From positions 1 through 45,228 of the forward strand of contig CASFRN010000074.1 in assembly GCA_949296855.1 (NCBI GenBank): a DNA stretch of 45,228 bases, written 5' to 3'. The stretch is from an uncultured Bacteroides sp. GTDB taxonomy: Bacteria > Bacteroidota > Bacteroidia > Bacteroidales > Bacteroidaceae. How positions within the stretch are numbered: the first letter of the stretch is position 1; each line of letters starts with the position of its first letter. A model generated the notes under the pieces. The model worked only from the letters and a program-made list of their open reading frames with translations, was not told the origin of the DNA and did no database searches. A program made the position numbers and the translations under genes. Below, in pieces: positions 1 through 8,552 of this stretch.

Positions 1-675
1 ATTCCATATAGTTCGATTAAAAGAAACTGCGTATATTTGCAACGTAATCGAAAGACAAAATTTCAATTCCATATAGTTCGATTAAAAGACTATGCGGACG
101 GTAAGCGAAAGTACAAATTTCACATTTCAATTCCATATAGTTCGATTAAAAGCTGTGTGGGGAGGGGTGCGGAGCGTCCCGACCCTGCAGATTTCAATTC
201 CATATAGTTCGATTAAAAGCCGAACTGCCTGTAGGGGTGCAACGTCCTGAATCATATTTCAATTCCATATAGTTCGATTAAAAGCACGCAGGGCAGGGCC
301 GGAGGGCAGCGGCGGGGTGATTTCAATTCCATATAGTTCGATTAAAAGTAGCGGTCCGCACCCCTACAGGCAGTTCGGGCACCGTTATTTCAATTCCATA
401 TAGTTCGATTAAAAGAAGCGAGCGACAAAGGAGTTACTATTGTGCAATGTAATTTCAATTCCATATAGTTCGATTAAAAGTAGTTTTACGTGACGAAGGA
501 CTTTCAGCCGATATTATATTTCAATTCCATATAGTTCGATTAAAAGACCAAGTTATAACATAAGTATTAACCGCCAATATATTTCAATTCCATATAGTTC
601 GATTAAAAGAGCACGCAGGGCAGGGCAGGAGGGCAGCGGCGGGGTGATTTCAATTCCATATAGTTCGATTAAAAG
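1..675 (-). CRISPR. CRISPR array, 10 spacers, truncated by the window start
   Basis: A 29-nt repeat beginning ATTTCAATTCCATATAG and ending TTCGATTAAAAG on the plus strand occurs at 60-88, 124-152, 191-219, 256-284, 320-348, 387-415, 452-480, 518-546, 581-609 and 647-675, with the last 23 nt of another copy at 1-23. Full copies are identical by eye. Spacers are 34-38 nt (36, 35, 38, 36, 35, 38, 36, 37, 34, 37 from left to right). On the minus strand the repeat ends in ATTGAAAT, which resembles the 8-nt 5' handle of type I-B crRNAs, so transcription runs leftward from a leader at 676-894 next to cas2. The newest spacer is then the one at 610-646. The leader-distal end lies outside the window. 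Confidence 0.98.
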
Positions 676-725
676 TCTTCATAAAAAATAAGAGCCAAAC
701 CTCATTTTTAATAACTTAGCGAATG

Positions 726-733
726 CAAAGATA
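726..733 (-). promoter_or_regulatory. leader promoter (-7 box) for pre-crRNA
   Basis: On the minus strand the leader contains TATCTTTG, a perfect match to the Bacteroidetes -7 box TAnnTTTG. Transcription would start near 719, about 44 nt before the first repeat. No clear TTTG -33 box is seen at the usual distance; the inverted repeat at 748-800 occupies that position, so the promoter may depend on an activator or on that structure. The rest of 676-894 is AT-rich leader without a gene. Confidence 0.6.
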
Positions 734-747
734 CAAAAAAGAGTTGA

Positions 748-800
748 GAAAAATGTCGATTGGCAATTATATAAAAAGGGATAGGGAATCGACATTTTTC
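748..800. repeat. leader inverted repeat (14-bp arms)
   Basis: GAAAAATGTCGATT (748-761) and AATCGACATTTTTC (787-800) are perfect inverted repeats separated by 25 bp. They lie between cas2 and the pre-crRNA promoter. The element could be a terminator for the cas transcript, a protein-binding site, or part of the leader signal that guides spacer integration. The sequence alone does not decide between these. Confidence 0.75.
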
Positions 801-894
801 TAATCCTCTGTGTTACAGTAAGTCAAAGAGTTGTATTTATTGCTGTTAAGCGAAAAGATAACCGACTACACTCCATCGACAACAACCGTCCACT

Positions 895-1158
895 CTAAAG
901 AAAGACATCAATAGCAGACCGTTCTTTCCCGATAATCCGTTTATCCATTGAAGATTGAGACGGGCCGCTGAAAATGATGATACTGTCTTCGTCTTTTTTC
1001 ATAAATTTATCGCTCTGCATCAACAGTTCCTTCAATCGTGCCTCAGATATTTCACCTTCAAAAACAGAATTCTGTATCCAATTGAGATACTTGCGGCATA
1101 ATTTCAGCATTTTGCTGACGCGTTTTTCGCCGAAATCGTAAACTAAAATCACATACAT
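895..1158 (-). CDS. cas2: CRISPR-associated endoribonuclease/adaptation protein Cas2
   Basis: Cas2 forms the Cas1-Cas2 integrase complex that inserts new spacers at the leader end of the array. The protein of 87 aa begins MYVILVYDFGEKRVSKM, the ferredoxin-like beta-1 strand ending in the conserved Tyr-Asp. The open frame extends to a TTG at 1167, but the ATG at 1156-1158 fits family length and lies 2 bp after the cas1 stop codon. It is the last cas gene of the minus-strand operon and directly precedes the leader. Length (80-100 aa) and position are typical. Confidence 0.95.
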   Translation of the reverse strand: MYVILVYDFGEKRVSKMLKLCRKYLNWIQNSVFEGEISEARLKELLMQSDKFMKKDEDSIIIFSGPSQSSMDKRIIGKERSAIDVFL

Positions 1159-1160
1159 CG

Positions 1161-2177
1161 CTACCAATACATCTTAAAAGGTTTGTATTCTTCCATTGCC
1201 AACAAGTGTTTTGCCAGTTTATAACATTCCAGTTTCACCAAATGGCGATAACTGACAGAACGGTGCAACGAACGGTGTTTGATGGTTTCGTTCAAACGGT
1301 CTTCAAGTGCTTTCACAAATATCTTCTTTCCAGCTGTATTAAGCAAGCATTTATTTAATTTTTTATCAAAATGCTTTTCTTGTATTTCTTTTCTGTTCAA
1401 TACCTTGAAAATAACCCTATCCACAAGGATAGGCTTGAAAATTTCTGAAACGTCAAGAGCCAACGAATATCTCCGTTCGCCCGGTTTATGCAAGTAACTG
1501 ATGGTCGGATTCAACTGAGTCTGGTGAATAGCACGCAAACAAATCGTATAACAAACCATATTGCCAAATGATATCAACGCATTAACCTCGTTTTGAGGAG
1601 GCTGCTTCGTACGGTTGCCCATCTCGAAATCGCTTATTATCAGATTGAACGCTTCGTAATAATACTGCCTGATTTGCCCTTCCGTTCCCATTAATTCTTC
1701 CGTTGTCTGTGCTTCAGCTATCTGCCCCGCCAGCTTATTCATCAAGCCTATGATATCCTCCATATCTTTTCCCCTACGGTTATAATATTGCAGATTCTTT
1801 ACCATATTATATGCAGCACCTTCTATAAACTTCCTCGCAATCACCATACGTTTCTTTTGATTCTGATAATTAGCAGTCTGTGCCAGCAACATCTTTCCCG
1901 AAAGCAAACTGTCGCGTGGCATAAACGAACCCGTATAATTCTCGTAATAGTCAAAAAAATGCACGGCTATGTCTTTTTGCCCTAAAAAGTTAAACAGAGC
2001 ACTGTTTGCCCGTAACGAACCGAACACATAAAACTCGCTGATATCTTCCACCGGCAAATAACGCGACTGTGCATTTACATCAGGCATATCGCCGTCATCC
2101 GCACACGGAGTGAATTTCAACGTATTATCTTTCCGTTCCAACACTCCGGGGTTAAACAAATAAAATGTCTTTTTCAT
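1161..2177 (-). CDS. cas1: CRISPR-associated endonuclease/integrase Cas1
   Basis: Cas1 is the catalytic subunit of the spacer integrase. The 338-aa protein starts [15 protein letters not shown] and has the N-terminal beta domain followed by the alpha-helical catalytic domain. The family's metal-binding signature is visible in order: [12 protein letters not shown], then [26 protein letters not shown] with the conserved His and Asp/Glu. This form is typical of type I-B. The start ATG overlaps the cas4 stop codon by 1 nt, so cas4-cas1-cas2 are translationally linked. It acts with Cas2 and probably with Cas4 for PAM-aware prespacer trimming. Confidence 0.97.
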   Translation of the reverse strand: MKKTFYLFNPGVLERKDNTLKFTPCADDGDMPDVNAQSRYLPVEDISEFYVFGSLRANSALFNFLGQKDIAVHFFDYYENYTGSFMPRDSLLSGKMLLAQTANYQNQKKRMVIARKFIEGAAYNMVKNLQYYNRRGKDMEDIIGLMNKLAGQIAEAQTTEELMGTEGQIRQYYYEAFNLIISDFEMGNRTKQPPQNEVNALISFGNMVCYTICLRAIHQTQLNPTISYLHKPGERRYSLALDVSEIFKPILVDRVIFKVLNRKEIQEKHFDKKLNKCLLNTAGKKIFVKALEDRLNETIKHRSLHRSVSYRHLVKLECYKLAKHLLAMEEYKPFKMYW

Positions 2178-2686
2178 TATTCATCCTCCTCTCCGCTATA
2201 ACAAAAATCAAAATAACTGCAATTCCGGCAAATGCCTCTCTTCTGTGAAGGTGGACAAGCATCTTCCGATATTATCCGTTGTATATCAACTTCCATTTCC
2301 TGTATCCGCTCCCTATCCACATCACTCAACACCACTTCCTGTGTCTTACGCAAAGTAGGATATTCCAGCACTCCGGTTACGCCCTTTATTCCATTTCGTT
2401 CAAACACATAAATGTAATATTTCAATTGCCATTCATGAGCCGCCTCCACCTTGTTCGATTTCTTGATTTCATGAATCACCTTCTGCTTCGGATCATAAAA
2501 GTCAACCTTTATCCCGTCCAACTCTATTTCCTCATATTTGCCCGAGCGTTGGGGATAGGAATCTTCATGAATAAGCCTACCTTCAAGCACCAAGTCGGAA
2601 GTGTGCTCCATATTTATGCCATTGGCAAACAACCAAAGCTTACGTTTACATACTTGGTAATAATTGAAATGAGTTCCTGTAAGCAT
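2177..2686 (-). CDS. cas4: CRISPR-associated exonuclease Cas4
   Basis: Cas4 is a RecB-like, iron-sulfur nuclease that trims prespacers and selects PAMs during adaptation. The protein of about 169 aa starts [20 protein letters not shown], the family's usual opening with the first cluster cysteine. Further features are the nuclease core ([17 protein letters not shown], with Asp and Glu-x-Lys) and a C-terminal set of three cysteines (C-RNC-YFDFC) that completes the 4Fe-4S site. The frame is open to a TTG at 2695, but ATG 2684-2686 gives the canonical N-terminus. It is separated from cas7 by a strong hairpin at 2701-2742. Confidence 0.95.
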   Translation of the reverse strand: MLTGTHFNYYQVCKRKLWLFANGINMEHTSDLVLEGRLIHEDSYPQRSGKYEEIELDGIKVDFYDPKQKVIHEIKKSNKVEAAHEWQLKYYIYVFERNGIKGVTGVLEYPTLRKTQEVVLSDVDRERIQEMEVDIQRIISEDACPPSQKRGICRNCSYFDFCYSGEEDE

Positions 2687-2700
2687 ATAAAACAAGAAAG

Positions 2701-2742
2701 ATAAGTCCTTCTTTCCATAGAAGGAAGGTCAGAAGGACTTAT
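2701..2742. promoter_or_regulatory. intercistronic hairpin between cas7 and cas4
   Basis: ATAAGTCCTTCT (2701-2712) and AGAAGGACTTAT (2731-2742) form a perfect 12-bp stem. Nested inside is an alternative stem, CCTTCT/AGAAGG at 2707-2712 and 2719-2724, that cannot form at the same time as the long one. It sits in the 69-bp gap between the interference genes (cas6-5-3-8-7) and the adaptation genes (cas4-1-2), by far the longest gap in the operon. It may stabilise the upstream mRNA 3' end or act as a partial terminator that lowers adaptation gene expression. Confidence 0.7.
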
Positions 2743-2755
2743 TTAAATCCAACAA

Positions 2756-3862
2756 TCAACTATTCTGATTCTCATAATCAAAATCCGACATTCGCTTGAT
2801 CAGATTCTGCTTCGCGTTTTCAATAGCATCCGGAGATTCACATTCTGTCACAATATAACTTGCACATGGCAAAGTCACAAACAAATCAGCTCCGGCATTT
2901 GCATCCACAATAGGTTTCGCCTTGGGCTTCTCGCCGTCATCAATCAATTTCGCACGTATGGCTGCTGCTATAGCATTTGCATTGTCACTCACTGCAATAG
3001 CCAACGTTTCCATCAAACTAAATGTACGGGCCTGGTTCGATGTAATTCTCCAATCAATCAGCGCATCCGCCAATGCAGGGATTACTTTCTTACGCTCTGC
3101 CTCAGGCAATACAAGGCATTTTCCAAACACATTCTCGCTTTCAACCCATCCTCTGAATTTAAGTTCATCAATCATATCTCTAGAAATTTCCGGTTCATGC
3201 TGGTTTGTCGAGACACAGAAGAGCGTACGCAAATCAATGGCCACGTCATAAACAAAAAGCCCCGTAGCTCTTTTATTGTCAGGAATCCAAACCCTTCGTG
3301 ACAGAGTACGCCCATTGTCCGACAAGAAAGCTTCTATCTCATCTTCCGTCAAAAGTTTATCGCTACCGGCTCTCCTGACATTTACAGGATGATAGTCCGG
3401 ACGGTCACTACGGTCAAAAGTAAGATTCTCACTGTCCACACCAGCCAACAACGGATGAATTGGACGCATTGCGGATATCGACAGAGGACTTCTGCGTTTA
3501 ATCACATTATTTTCTTTAGAATTATCCTTGTCGCCATCATTTTTTGTTTTACCTGCAGTCGTCTTTGCTCTCATCCAACCGCCCAACAACTGATCCACAT
3601 AAGCCGGATCACAAGGAGACCATGGTTCTTTGTTTTCCAACTCGTTATTTTTCGTAATGCTATAATTAAATGTAATTGGTGCCATCGGAGCATTCAAGAT
3701 GTCAGTTACAGACTGTAAGATGGAACGTTTCACTTGTTGACCGCTTGAATAAGGTATCCTGCGGTTGAATTGTGGATCATAATAAGTTTTCTGACCATCT
3801 TCTACACAGAAAACAGTATGTTCTGCGTGTTTCAACGCACGCAAATAGATAAATGGATTCAT
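2756..3862 (-). CDS. cas7: type I Cascade backbone protein Cas7 (Cst2/DevR-like)
   Basis: Cas7 subunits polymerise along the crRNA spacer to form the Cascade backbone. The 368-aa protein starts MNPFIYLRALKHAEHTVFC and shows the autoregulator-type (DevR/Cst2) features: an N-terminal RRM strand, a central SPLSISAMRPIHPLLAGVD segment and an RRVWIPDNKRATGLFVYDVAIDL stretch. A Lys/Asp/Asn-rich low-complexity insert lies around residues 103-120. The ATG at 3862 lies 5 bp after the cas8-like stop. Family assignment rests on motifs and position; subtype I-B is favoured but not proven by sequence reading alone. Confidence 0.85.
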   Translation of the reverse strand: MNPFIYLRALKHAEHTVFCVEDGQKTYYDPQFNRRIPYSSGQQVKRSILQSVTDILNAPMAPITFNYSITKNNELENKEPWSPCDPAYVDQLLGGWMRAKTTAGKTKNDGDKDNSKENNVIKRRSPLSISAMRPIHPLLAGVDSENLTFDRSDRPDYHPVNVRRAGSDKLLTEDEIEAFLSDNGRTLSRRVWIPDNKRATGLFVYDVAIDLRTLFCVSTNQHEPEISRDMIDELKFRGWVESENVFGKCLVLPEAERKKVIPALADALIDWRITSNQARTFSLMETLAIAVSDNANAIAAAIRAKLIDDGEKPKAKPIVDANAGADLFVTLPCASYIVTECESPDAIENAKQNLIKRMSDFDYENQNS

Positions 3863-3867
3863 AGAAT

Positions 3868-5169
3868 TTATTTGTTAAGATTAATAATTGCGGCATAATG
3901 GAATCTGATCAATGTCAGGAAATACGGAACATTATCGGCTGGCATATCATTGACTAGCTTTGCCGTTTCCATAAGTTTGCTGACATCGCCAGCCTCTGAA
4001 ATAATATCAGTTAAATTTCTGATAAAATCTTTCTTATTCAGTGCTCCCAATAAAGCCTTCACCTTATTGGTTCTATCCGTCTTGGCATTTTTGCTGCCGG
4101 CAGAATATTCTTTCAATACATGTGCAAAACTTTCCGATTGCACCCATAAGTCTTCGTTGTTCAACATAGCCATAATCCAAGTTTGATAAGTATGAAATTT
4201 TATTGTCTGTTCTTCATTGTCTGTATATTTAGGTAACTTCCCTTTTTCCATATAATCTTTCAGTCCTTTTGGTTCAAGTGCCTTCAAGCCTATCGCCCCA
4301 GCTTGACATGCCCTGTCAAATCCGAAAGCTGTACCATAAAGTTCTTCAGCCTGTCTCCAATTTTTCATTCCGAAAAAACGTATATACAAATCTATCGGAC
4401 GCCTTATCTGCGAAAGTATAAAAGGGATAAAACCAACCGTGATATTAGTTTGTCCCAGACTATAAACATAGCCCAACAGGTTCTGCCCTGAAAAGTTCTG
4501 TGAAAGATTAATCAGAATTTTTGTCCACGACTGCACAGCCACACTCATTGAGGCATCCTTGTCTGAGACATACGGGTTGAAGTCTGCCATCGGATTTTCC
4601 GCATCAAACGCACGCTTGTCGTATCGGTGCGCAAGCCATTGACCATTCCATGATGCTATCTGATTCCCCTTCAGTTTCTGATTGTTATCTAAGGCAGCAC
4701 GATAGAAAGCCCACCCATCATATATACTCAGCAATAACAAAGGATTACTGAACAAAATACTGAGTCCTCCTTTAACGCCGACACCTAGAGAAGCTCCAAT
4801 CCATGACAGATAAACTTCATCATGGGTCACCTTGATTTCTAAACTGGTTACCTGCCCCGATGTTGTAGCATATCCCTTTTCGTCGGAGGCAGAATATCCG
4901 ATAGCCACACTGGCATCTTTCGTACCGTTTTGAATCTTGCAAATCAGTTCTTCCAGTTTCTCGCGTCTTTCATCCGATGACAATGTCTCAACCTTTTGTC
5001 CACTTTTCATTTGGACAAAAGGGGAGTTTTGTACCCACTGCATATATTTATTACCATCAAAAAACAACGGATAGTATTTCTCAATGAAAAAGGTTTTCGC
5101 ATCATAACCTGTATGCTCCCTTTCATTGTACGCATCCAAGAAAATCCGACCTATTACTGATGTTATCAT
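3868..5169 (-). CDS. cas8: probable Cascade large subunit, Cas8-like
   Basis: In type I systems the large subunit recognises the PAM and recruits Cas3. This 433-aa protein occupies the slot where cas8 is expected, directly upstream of cas7 and 2 bp after the cas3 stop. I do not recognise diagnostic motifs by eye; Cas8 proteins diverge strongly. It contains a hydrophobic, Gly-rich segment (WIGASLGVGVKGG and LLLLSIYDGWAFY, about residues 125-160) and a helical C-terminal region that could serve as the fused small subunit. The length is at the small end for Cas8b. The assignment is by position and exclusion, and it is the gene to model first when fixing the subtype. Confidence 0.7.
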   Translation of the reverse strand: MITSVIGRIFLDAYNEREHTGYDAKTFFIEKYYPLFFDGNKYMQWVQNSPFVQMKSGQKVETLSSDERREKLEELICKIQNGTKDASVAIGYSASDEKGYATTSGQVTSLEIKVTHDEVYLSWIGASLGVGVKGGLSILFSNPLLLLSIYDGWAFYRAALDNNQKLKGNQIASWNGQWLAHRYDKRAFDAENPMADFNPYVSDKDASMSVAVQSWTKILINLSQNFSGQNLLGYVYSLGQTNITVGFIPFILSQIRRPIDLYIRFFGMKNWRQAEELYGTAFGFDRACQAGAIGLKALEPKGLKDYMEKGKLPKYTDNEEQTIKFHTYQTWIMAMLNNEDLWVQSESFAHVLKEYSAGSKNAKTDRTNKVKALLGALNKKDFIRNLTDIISEAGDVSKLMETAKLVNDMPADNVPYFLTLIRFHYAAIINLNK

Positions 5170-5171
5170 AA

Positions 5172-7304
5172 TTATAAGAAGTCATAAGTTTTATTTGATT
5201 CGTCTCTTAATTTATCAGGCAACAGCCCTAGCTCACTATCGTAAGCCTCATCAGGAATCACATAAGGGCAAGTCCCGTGTTTGTTCATTCTCAAGCTCAA
5301 ATAAGCGACAGAACGATAACTTACCGGTATCTCCAGTTCACTCCGTGTTCCGGATTCATTCCTGACATACCGCTCCTCATCTGACTGGACGATACATGTA
5401 GCAGAATTGATGTCAAGAGTTTCCAACAAAGCTGATTTTGAATTATGTCTCAATTCTTTCATCATCCACTTCCCTTTCACAAATATTGCCCCCGAATAGT
5501 CGATATTCATAAAATTCTCGTCCGGATAAACTTTATTCAGCATCGACTGTACTTCCGTTTCTTCCATAATCCCATTATCCGGCAATACGTCAAAACTTCT
5601 CTGAAGCACTTCCGGATCGTAAGGCAAAGCATCTTTCCCTGCATAAGGCACAATGACATATACCGGTTTCATTTTACCTATCGTTTCCAGAGTCCTTTTT
5701 CTGTTGATACGTCCGAAACGCTGGATCAAAGCATCAATAGGAGCACATTCGGTAATCATCACATCAAAGCTAATGTCCAGACTCACTTCCACCACTTGCG
5801 TAGACACCACAATACATGCTTCCTGAAGCTGATTGTAAACCTCTTTCAAGTCTACCTCCAAACCTTGTCTGTCAATCCGTCTGTAATGACTATGGATCAA
5901 CATCATCGGGACATCCGGGTATTGTTCTTTTAAAGACAAATAAACCGATTGCGCACGTCTGACCTGATTGCACACAATTAAAATCTTCCTCCGGTCATTT
6001 ATATCCGAATCAAGTATCTGATACGAATCATCCATACTTGACAACTTATGTACAATATGGCGGTTGAATGAACGCAATACATCATCAGTCAGTTTTACCT
6101 CATACACTTTCTCGGCTCCTCCCAACAAAGACAAGATCTTGTCATAAAGCACCTGAGGCATGGTTGCCGTACCGACATGGATTCTGCATCCGATAACTCT
6201 CAGGATCTCTATAATACGAAGTACTATGGCCTGGATTGTACTGGAATAGGTATGTATCTCATCCAGAATCACGTCACATCCTTTCAAATCAAGCATCATC
6301 GCTTCATAACCCTTCACTCCGAAAACAATAGAAGCCATCTGATGCGGTGTAAGAACCTTGATAGAAGCTCCCACATGACGCTGCATGATTCGTTCTTCAA
6401 CTTTTCCGTCCTGAACTTTAAGATTGGAAGCCGCATGCAACAAATGAATTTGCGCATCCGTATCTTTCAGATCTTCTTTAAACCGATCATACATCGCATT
6501 AATCGAGGCCTGAAAAGGTAATGTATAAAATACACGTCCCTTGCAACGGCGCATCAGGAAATCTGTTTTACCGGCACCTGTAGGAGCTGTCACCAATGTA
6601 TGTCCCCTTGAATCATCAACACTTGTCAATGACAAGGGATAAAGATTGTTCTTCCGATTATAGAATGACAAATCCGGACAGACAAAAAGCTTCTTCACCA
6701 GTTGTCCGTCAACTGTCTCCAAAGCGGAAGCCATCTGGTCGGAAGCCATCAGCAATCCTTTCCATAAAGAATATCCAGCTTTCAGACCTTCACAATGTGA
6801 AACCGCATACTCATAATTCGACCGTGCCTCTTCCAGACCGATAGGATGAACCGGAAAGTCAAAATGTTCCAATATATCCAACGCGACCGGGCTCCATTCT
6901 TCAAATCGTTCGGAATGGATTCCAAAACTGTCCTCATATCCATCCAAGTCCAGCAGTCCCAAACTTCTCACATCATCATAAATGGATTTATGATGAGCCG
7001 CAATCATATCGATAACCACATCTTTCTCCGAATCGTCCAATAAAGAAAGGAAAAACAAGGAAGCGATTTCATGACGGAATATGAATCCAGGCATACGCAC
7101 ATATCCATGCTTCAACGTCTGTTGGAACAAAGGACTCACTTTGCCTATGTCATGCAAGACAGCCCCTCTGCGGGCAATACGGACATCCATTCCGTTTTTG
7201 GCCGCTATCCGTCCGGCAACACACGCTACACTTTCCAGATGCGTAACCAATGGCAGTCCGCCACTGTCCTCATGCTTGGCCAATATGTTCCGATAATCAT
7301 CCAT
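5172..7304 (-). CDS. cas3: CRISPR-associated nuclease-helicase Cas3 (HD plus SF2 helicase)
   Basis: Cas3 nicks and unwinds DNA bound by Cascade. The 710-aa protein has an N-terminal HD nuclease domain with VLHDIGK at residues 49-55 and AAHHKS near 102-107. The superfamily 2 helicase core has Walker A TAPTGAGKT (239-247), DEIH box (348-351), motif III VGTATMP, motif V VVSTQVVEVSLDISFD and motif VI QRFGRINR. All key residues are present, so it should be active and fused (not split into Cas3' and Cas3''). Its place between cas5 and cas8 differs from the common I-B order in which cas3 follows cas5 at the end of the effector set. Confidence 0.97.
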   Translation of the reverse strand: MDDYRNILAKHEDSGGLPLVTHLESVACVAGRIAAKNGMDVRIARRGAVLHDIGKVSPLFQQTLKHGYVRMPGFIFRHEIASLFFLSLLDDSEKDVVIDMIAAHHKSIYDDVRSLGLLDLDGYEDSFGIHSERFEEWSPVALDILEHFDFPVHPIGLEEARSNYEYAVSHCEGLKAGYSLWKGLLMASDQMASALETVDGQLVKKLFVCPDLSFYNRKNNLYPLSLTSVDDSRGHTLVTAPTGAGKTDFLMRRCKGRVFYTLPFQASINAMYDRFKEDLKDTDAQIHLLHAASNLKVQDGKVEERIMQRHVGASIKVLTPHQMASIVFGVKGYEAMMLDLKGCDVILDEIHTYSSTIQAIVLRIIEILRVIGCRIHVGTATMPQVLYDKILSLLGGAEKVYEVKLTDDVLRSFNRHIVHKLSSMDDSYQILDSDINDRRKILIVCNQVRRAQSVYLSLKEQYPDVPMMLIHSHYRRIDRQGLEVDLKEVYNQLQEACIVVSTQVVEVSLDISFDVMITECAPIDALIQRFGRINRKRTLETIGKMKPVYVIVPYAGKDALPYDPEVLQRSFDVLPDNGIMEETEVQSMLNKVYPDENFMNIDYSGAIFVKGKWMMKELRHNSKSALLETLDINSATCIVQSDEERYVRNESGTRSELEIPVSYRSVAYLSLRMNKHGTCPYVIPDEAYDSELGLLPDKLRDESNKTYDFL

Positions 7305-7306
7305 AA

Positions 7307-7870
7307 CTATAAGACTGAAACGCCATCTATTTCCAACCAGCCATACATGGGTTGGCCATTAAAACGGTTATAACCGACTAAAAAAGAATTTCCCGACTTT
7401 CCAAACCGAAGTTCAAAACCTTTTTCTTTTTGAAATTCCTGTTCATTCATGACAATCACATCCTCTTCCGGCAATAAAACGTCTTCATTCCTGCACAGAC
7501 AGATGTGCTGTGCCATTGCTGTCTGTGCATCACACAAATTGTCAAATGCCAGCAACAGCACCGGATCCAGCATCACTCCCCTTAAAAGAACCGACCGCAA
7601 ACGTGACATTGTCTTCGATTTTGAATTGAATGTCCATCCGCGAGGGTGTATTTGTTCCTGCTGCATGTCTATAGCCGAATAACGGAGCTTGTATCTTTTT
7701 ATTCTCTTTATTTCTCCATTACATTTCAGCATGTCTGGAAAGAGTTTTTTCTCGATTCCTTCAATCACAGAAGGAGTCAGAAACTGCTGGCTATAGGTTT
7801 TCCCATCACGAACGGCAGTCCATGGTTTGATAAAACCGAACTTCCCAATATATTTCACAACGTATAACAT
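7307..7870 (-). CDS. cas5: Cascade subunit Cas5
   Basis: Cas5 caps the crRNA 5' handle and contacts the large subunit. The frame opens at 7933 inside cas6, but ATG 7868-7870 gives the family-like N-terminus (YIGKFGFIKPWTAV, then SQQFLTPSVIEGIEKKLF), about 187 aa, beginning 8 bp after the cas6 stop. The segment with Phe-x-Lys-Pro and Ser/Leu-Thr-Pro-Ser is typical of type I-B Cas5. Its stop lies 2 bp before the cas3 start. The protein is shorter than many Cas5 proteins but has the RRM core. Confidence 0.85.
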   Translation of the reverse strand: MLYVVKYIGKFGFIKPWTAVRDGKTYSQQFLTPSVIEGIEKKLFPDMLKCNGEIKRIKRYKLRYSAIDMQQEQIHPRGWTFNSKSKTMSRLRSVLLRGVMLDPVLLLAFDNLCDAQTAMAQHICLCRNEDVLLPEEDVIVMNEQEFQKEKGFELRFGKSGNSFLVGYNRFNGQPMYGWLEIDGVSVL

Positions 7871-7878
7871 ATTAACTA

Positions 7879-8547
7879 TCAATAAATTGAACCAAATCCA
7901 ATACCTGTAGAATTTCCGATACCCACATTCCAAGCAAAAGCTTTTGTTTCAGGTTTACCTTCTATTATTACAGGACATAAATTTGCACGATTATATATTC
8001 CTCTGTATTTCAACATTTTTGTTTTCTTATTCTGATAATCTAAATCAAAACGAATATCCAAAGATTTATCATAAGGTAATCCTGCCAATTCCATTTTATG
8101 ATGTAACGTATGTACCATTAACCCATTCGCTTCTTCATCATTAAACGTATATTGTTTTGTTACTTGAAATTTCGAATTTGAATTTTTTATAAAAATAGGG
8201 CTACCCAAATAAAAGAAATTACGATTTGACAAATCAGGAGTTTCTTCTATTATAACATCCGATACAGCCATTCCAAAAAACATCACAGGATTATCCAATA
8301 TATTTTTTACAATCTGCTTAATCCTACTCTCGTTATAGAAACTGATAAACCATGTAGCACCTTCCGAAAATGTCAAACCATTTTCTATTTTCTTACCATG
8401 ATGCAACCATGAGAACGAATAAAGTGACAATGTCCCATGTTCTTCATTATTGCTTCCTAACCATTTATGCAAAATTCCTACCAATTTTTGCTGATAATCA
8501 AATGTTACTAAACTATCGTTAGGGGTAGTCTTTAAATGTATTCTCAT
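7879..8547 (-). CDS. cas6: CRISPR pre-crRNA endoribonuclease Cas6
   Basis: Cas6 cleaves the repeat RNA to generate crRNAs with the 8-nt handle. The 222-aa protein begins MRIHLKTTPNDSLVTFDYQQ and ends with the glycine-rich loop GIGNSTGIGFGSIY that marks Cas6. Candidate catalytic His residues lie in the SWLHHGK segment near residue 49 and in HTLHHK near residue 148. The gene is markedly more AT-rich than its neighbours, which suggests that the module was assembled from different sources. It starts 5 bp after the XRE/ImmA gene. Confidence 0.93.
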   Translation of the reverse strand: MRIHLKTTPNDSLVTFDYQQKLVGILHKWLGSNNEEHGTLSLYSFSWLHHGKKIENGLTFSEGATWFISFYNESRIKQIVKNILDNPVMFFGMAVSDVIIEETPDLSNRNFFYLGSPIFIKNSNSKFQVTKQYTFNDEEANGLMVHTLHHKMELAGLPYDKSLDIRFDLDYQNKKTKMLKYRGIYNRANLCPVIIEGKPETKAFAWNVGIGNSTGIGFGSIY

Positions 8548-8552
8548 ATATC

